From Inonotus obliquus (lineage: Eukaryota; Basidiomycota; Agaricomycetes; Hymenochaetales; Hymenochaetaceae): a stretch of DNA of 64,000 nt. Shown here one piece after another: positions 61,011 to 64,000 of the stretch. Position 1 is the stretch's first letter; each line of letters starts with the position of its first letter. The stretch covers positions 496,001-560,000 of the forward strand of contig JAJHTX010000008.1 of NCBI GenBank assembly GCA_032164295.1. Reading direction: 5' to 3'. The notes under the pieces are model-generated. The model was not told where the DNA came from. It made no database searches and worked only from the letters and a program-made list of their open reading frames with translations. Position numbers and translations under genes: made by a program.

Positions 61011-64000
61011 CGCCGACAACTTAGCGGGGCGTGAAGGCAATGTCGTGGAGGAGGGACAGATTTCTCAATCACGTCTAGGTTTGCCCTGCTTCCGACTGTC
61101 TGTATATATATGAATATGCATGAAGAATTTTCCGTAATTGCAACACTTAATTACCTACGTCCGGAACAGCGTCAGACTCGGACAGCTAACCAGTCGCATC
61201 CGCGTATAGAAAAAGAAGCGTGGGCCGTGAGGCTAGTGTATGCGTTGTTTGATCTGATCTTCAGAGGAAAGGCTCGGTCGCTAAGGAATGCTATAGCCGA
61301 ACCAGGTAGGTGAGGGTTTCGATGTCTTCCCTAATGAATAACGAAAGCAGGGTCAATTTTCAGCGAACCACGCGAACTGCTGAAAACTGAGCGAAAAGGC
61401 GGTGATGCGGCCGTTCGTAGGAAAGCCAACGAGGGGACAACATAAGGATGGTGCATTTAACAATCGAAACGTTCCGAAGCCGCGAACTAGGAGATTGATT
61501 TGTTTTATCTGGAAGAACAGAGATGACAGATGAGAGAAAGATAATTTAGGGGAAGATTCGCGTTCGATGATCGGACGAGGGGACGTACTAACAATTAGCG
61601 CGCAGAACGCAGGAACGAACATATATGGATGCTGGTCTTTCGAACTGCTAGATTAGTCATACTGGACCAACAACGGCTGCAATTGGAATATATACCATCT
61701 CTGAAACCTGTCAGAAATGCATGATGCATACCGACCATTCACAGGCTCTGATTTGGATTTTGGCGAAGACGTCACGAAGTCAACAAACGATGATTTATAC
61801 GAGTTACGTTCCCGGAAGATTATTTTCCGGTTACGTTATAGTGAGGACATACCAGAACCGAAGGGAGACAAAAAGGCGGCACCGTCCAGAGAGGAAAGAA
61901 AAAAAAACAGAAAGGCGCTAGCAAAGTCCGTGGGCGTTGCAGGTAATTTGTCGATGAGCAACTGATTAAAACTTGGGTAAGCGGTTAGCAACAGTCGTGC
62001 CGATTCAATGAACCCCCTATCCGTTATCGCGGCCCTCGACACCGGAGCTCTAAGAGAAACTCTAATTCGTTATTACTGTCGATCATGTTATGCAATTTCG
62101 TTTCAAATCCTCGAGCTCTCGCTCATGAAAATAATGAGCGATGAGCAGCCGAGCGCAAGAATATGCAGAGCCGAATAGGGCATTCTGGAGCAGAGGTAAG
62201 TGCTTCAGACTCCGGCTCAGTTGGTCAGGGTGCACCGAGCGAAGGTTTCATATGATAAAATGCAGTTTAATCGAGGACTTACGGTGAAAAAGTCCCTGGC
62301 AAAAGGATCCAGGACTCCGGCGGCTCCGTGTTTCGTACTGTAAGATGGTCCGGGGCAAACGTGATCGTATAGAAGCATCGTCTATTTTGATTGACCATGA
62401 TTAAGGTGCGGCGGTATCATTATCATGCCCCGAGAGGGGTACACTTTCCTGATATTGCGAAGTCCAGCATTTTCATATCGCGTATGCTGTCTTCACCTTG
62501 CCGTATCTGAATGGTAGAATGGCAAGAAAGCATATTCATCGAAGCTGTCGGTAGACATCGCGGAGATGGAAGCTGAAGACGACTGGGAACAAGAAGTTAG
62601 CCGAGAGTTCTGTGCCTTGTGAATATTTAGCGAATCGACGAGTAAGATCTTCAACCGTAGTGCTTAGCATCCGTCAAATTTTTGAACTCCTGAATTGAGA
62701 GTGTCCTTTCAGAAGGCGAACAAGACCCTTTTGTACTGTATACAGTCTGGTCTGTAACCAAGCGACGGCAATTTTTTATGTGGCCAAGTCAGGACCTCCA
62801 TCTGAGGTGTCAAATGGAGAGTGAAACGAGGGATCAATGAGCTTTATGAAGAAAGAGCATGGCCAAAGCGTTGAGGTCGCCGGGCGACGGGATGCGTGGG
62901 AGATGCTTAGCAAATTATTCTGTCTTCGCAACCGGGCGGATCGGCGTCGGGAAGCTGTCTGTCGCTGGGCGCGGGGATGATTCTCCCAGCCTAGATGGCG
63001 GGGCAATAAGCTATTATTAGTCTTTATTAAACACATCGAATGTTGTATACGTTAAGATTGTCTTACGGCACTGCGAGCTTCATCTTCATCATTGCACGGG
63101 CTGCGTTTCTTCGCCTTGAAAACGAAACTTTGGTATAAATTTCGCACCAATGAGAGCTATAGTTAAGTACTACATCCGTGCTGAATCTATGGTAGTTGGC
63201 CACGGAATAATTTGTTGCGATAGCGGCATGTTCCTGTAGCGGAAGAACTTCATTACGATATTGCATGGAGCCACGGAAGTAGTCGAAATCTCGATAATGA
63301 AAACTCAACGGCTCACCTTGTTGTCCCTGTGGCTCATCAGAGTAATGTACTCATGGAGCATAACGTATGAGGAAATGATAAATGACCCATGCTTCCAAAA
63401 TGCATGTTGAGGAAGTGTAAATAGAAGAGCTCACATGAATCACGAAATATTCCTGTTTTAGCAGTATCAGTTTACCCAAGCTGTTCATTATTCACATGCT
63501 CTAAAGAGTCGTCTTGGCGTGAAGTATGCGAAAACGTCCGGTATGCTGTTTCCTCAAAGATGTTATTCCGAGACGAGACGAAGATACGTATATGTTTACC
63601 TTCAAACATGTACCTTGCACTCGTAGTGACGTATCACCTGTAGTACATGCTTTAGCCTTGAAAAACACTGGACAGGTGATCGTCTTCCGGAGTTCCTTGT
63701 GTTATCCGAAGTGCACTTTCCGCATTCTCTATCAGACTATCCGGAAGAAGCCGCATCTTCGCACCAAAAATCGTCGATACGGACAAGTCGAAGACGAGTT
63801 TGCCCTTCCAATCGCACGCCACCGTGCTTGGCCTCTAGATAGCTCTTAGGCGATACGAAAGCCGGAGTTCGGGACAAATAGAACTTCAGAAACAACCACT
63901 TTGGAGGACAATTTTAATGCAACTCTTCACTTTAGTAAGAGGACGGAGGGGGACACACCTCTAATTGCCACATCCGAGTGCACTGCCTTATACAATCCGA
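61011..64000. other. Gene-poor right end
   Basis: Nothing I can defend as a gene over 3 kb. The left part probably holds the homeodomain promoter and a missing first exon. The open stretches at 62776-63036 and 63526-63849 have no family resemblance or clear splice context. Confidence 0.5.
61717..61965 (+). CDS. Small hypothetical protein (doubtful)
   Basis: 82 codons from ATG 61717 (MHDAYRPFTGSDLDF), acidic then Lys/Arg-rich (SREERKKNRKALAKS). The composition is protein-like, but no family is recognised and no downstream exon is clear. A donor-like GGTAAT near its end would allow further exons. Could be the first exon of a gene or chance. Confidence 0.2.
   Translation: MHDAYRPFTGSDLDFGEDVTKSTNDDLYELRSRKIIFRLRYSEDIPEPKGDKKAAPSREERKKNRKALAKSVGVAGNLSMSN

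Noticed and set aside
62195..62290. GGCTCAGTTGGTCAGGG resembles a tRNA D-arm
   Set aside because: No T-arm (GGTTCGA-type) and no acceptor stem pairing downstream; chance similarity.
63526..63849. 107-codon plus-strand open frame
   Set aside because: No recognisable motif, splice context or homolog known to me.

Overview
The window is nuclear DNA of a filamentous basidiomycete, most likely a mushroom-forming Agaricomycete. The evidence is dense short spliceosomal introns (about 48-70 bp), a KDZ-type transposase, a Crinkler-like gene, chromodomain Ty3/gypsy retrotransposons, and typical fungal housekeeping genes. Nothing bacterial is present: no operons and no CRISPR array. No tRNA or rRNA gene could be supported.

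Layout. Positions 1-1655 hold the 3' part of a low-complexity basic-acidic protein gene. It is a near-identical duplicate of the complete gene at 45443-47626, and a divergent third paralog lies at 49031-50319. Positions 1.67-43.7 kb are a nested transposon graveyard. It contains two or three chromodomain Ty3/gypsy copies, a 3.3-kb non-coding element made of interleaved inverted blocks, a KDZ transposase pseudogene next to an unrecognised multi-exon gene, and retroelement remnants. It also holds a family of elements with terminal inverted repeats and 7-bp target duplications (TIR7 below), a foldback element, a hAT-like MITE and a solo LTR. The only host-like genes in this part are a Crinkler-type gene (20912-23160, +) and a facing Crinkler nuclease fragment (23145-24285, -). 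From 50.9 kb the sequence is ordinary gene space: an APC-family amino-acid permease (-), a BRD7/BRD9-like bromodomain protein (-), a Topors-like RING ubiquitin ligase (+) and a homeodomain transcription factor (-). The last 3 kb carry no convincing gene.

Main results. (1) Two independent sets of target-site duplications occur as reverse complements at 1.67/34.09 kb and 2.52/34.47 kb. This shows that one TIR7 element, and the gypsy element inserted in it, were split by a roughly 27-kb inversion. The two gypsy halves now lie at about 2.5-8.8 kb and 34.5-36.2 kb. (2) The 2676-5998 insertion has a clean 5-bp target duplication and the block order X-Y-x'-y', where x' and y' are the reverse complements of X and Y. 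(3) The TIR7 family is defined by three intact copies and one split copy, each with 7-bp duplications. The 5.5-kb copy carries an unassigned protein family that is a candidate transposase. (4) The gypsy element has a 12-nt perfect complement between its predicted transcript start and its primer site, as expected for Tf1-like self-priming. (5) The clearly aligned premature stops in these elements fit C-to-T or G-to-A changes.

The right-hand genes act separately: nitrogen uptake, chromatin reading, ubiquitin or SUMO signalling, and transcription. Three of them share an uncommon feature, a probable GC-AG intron.
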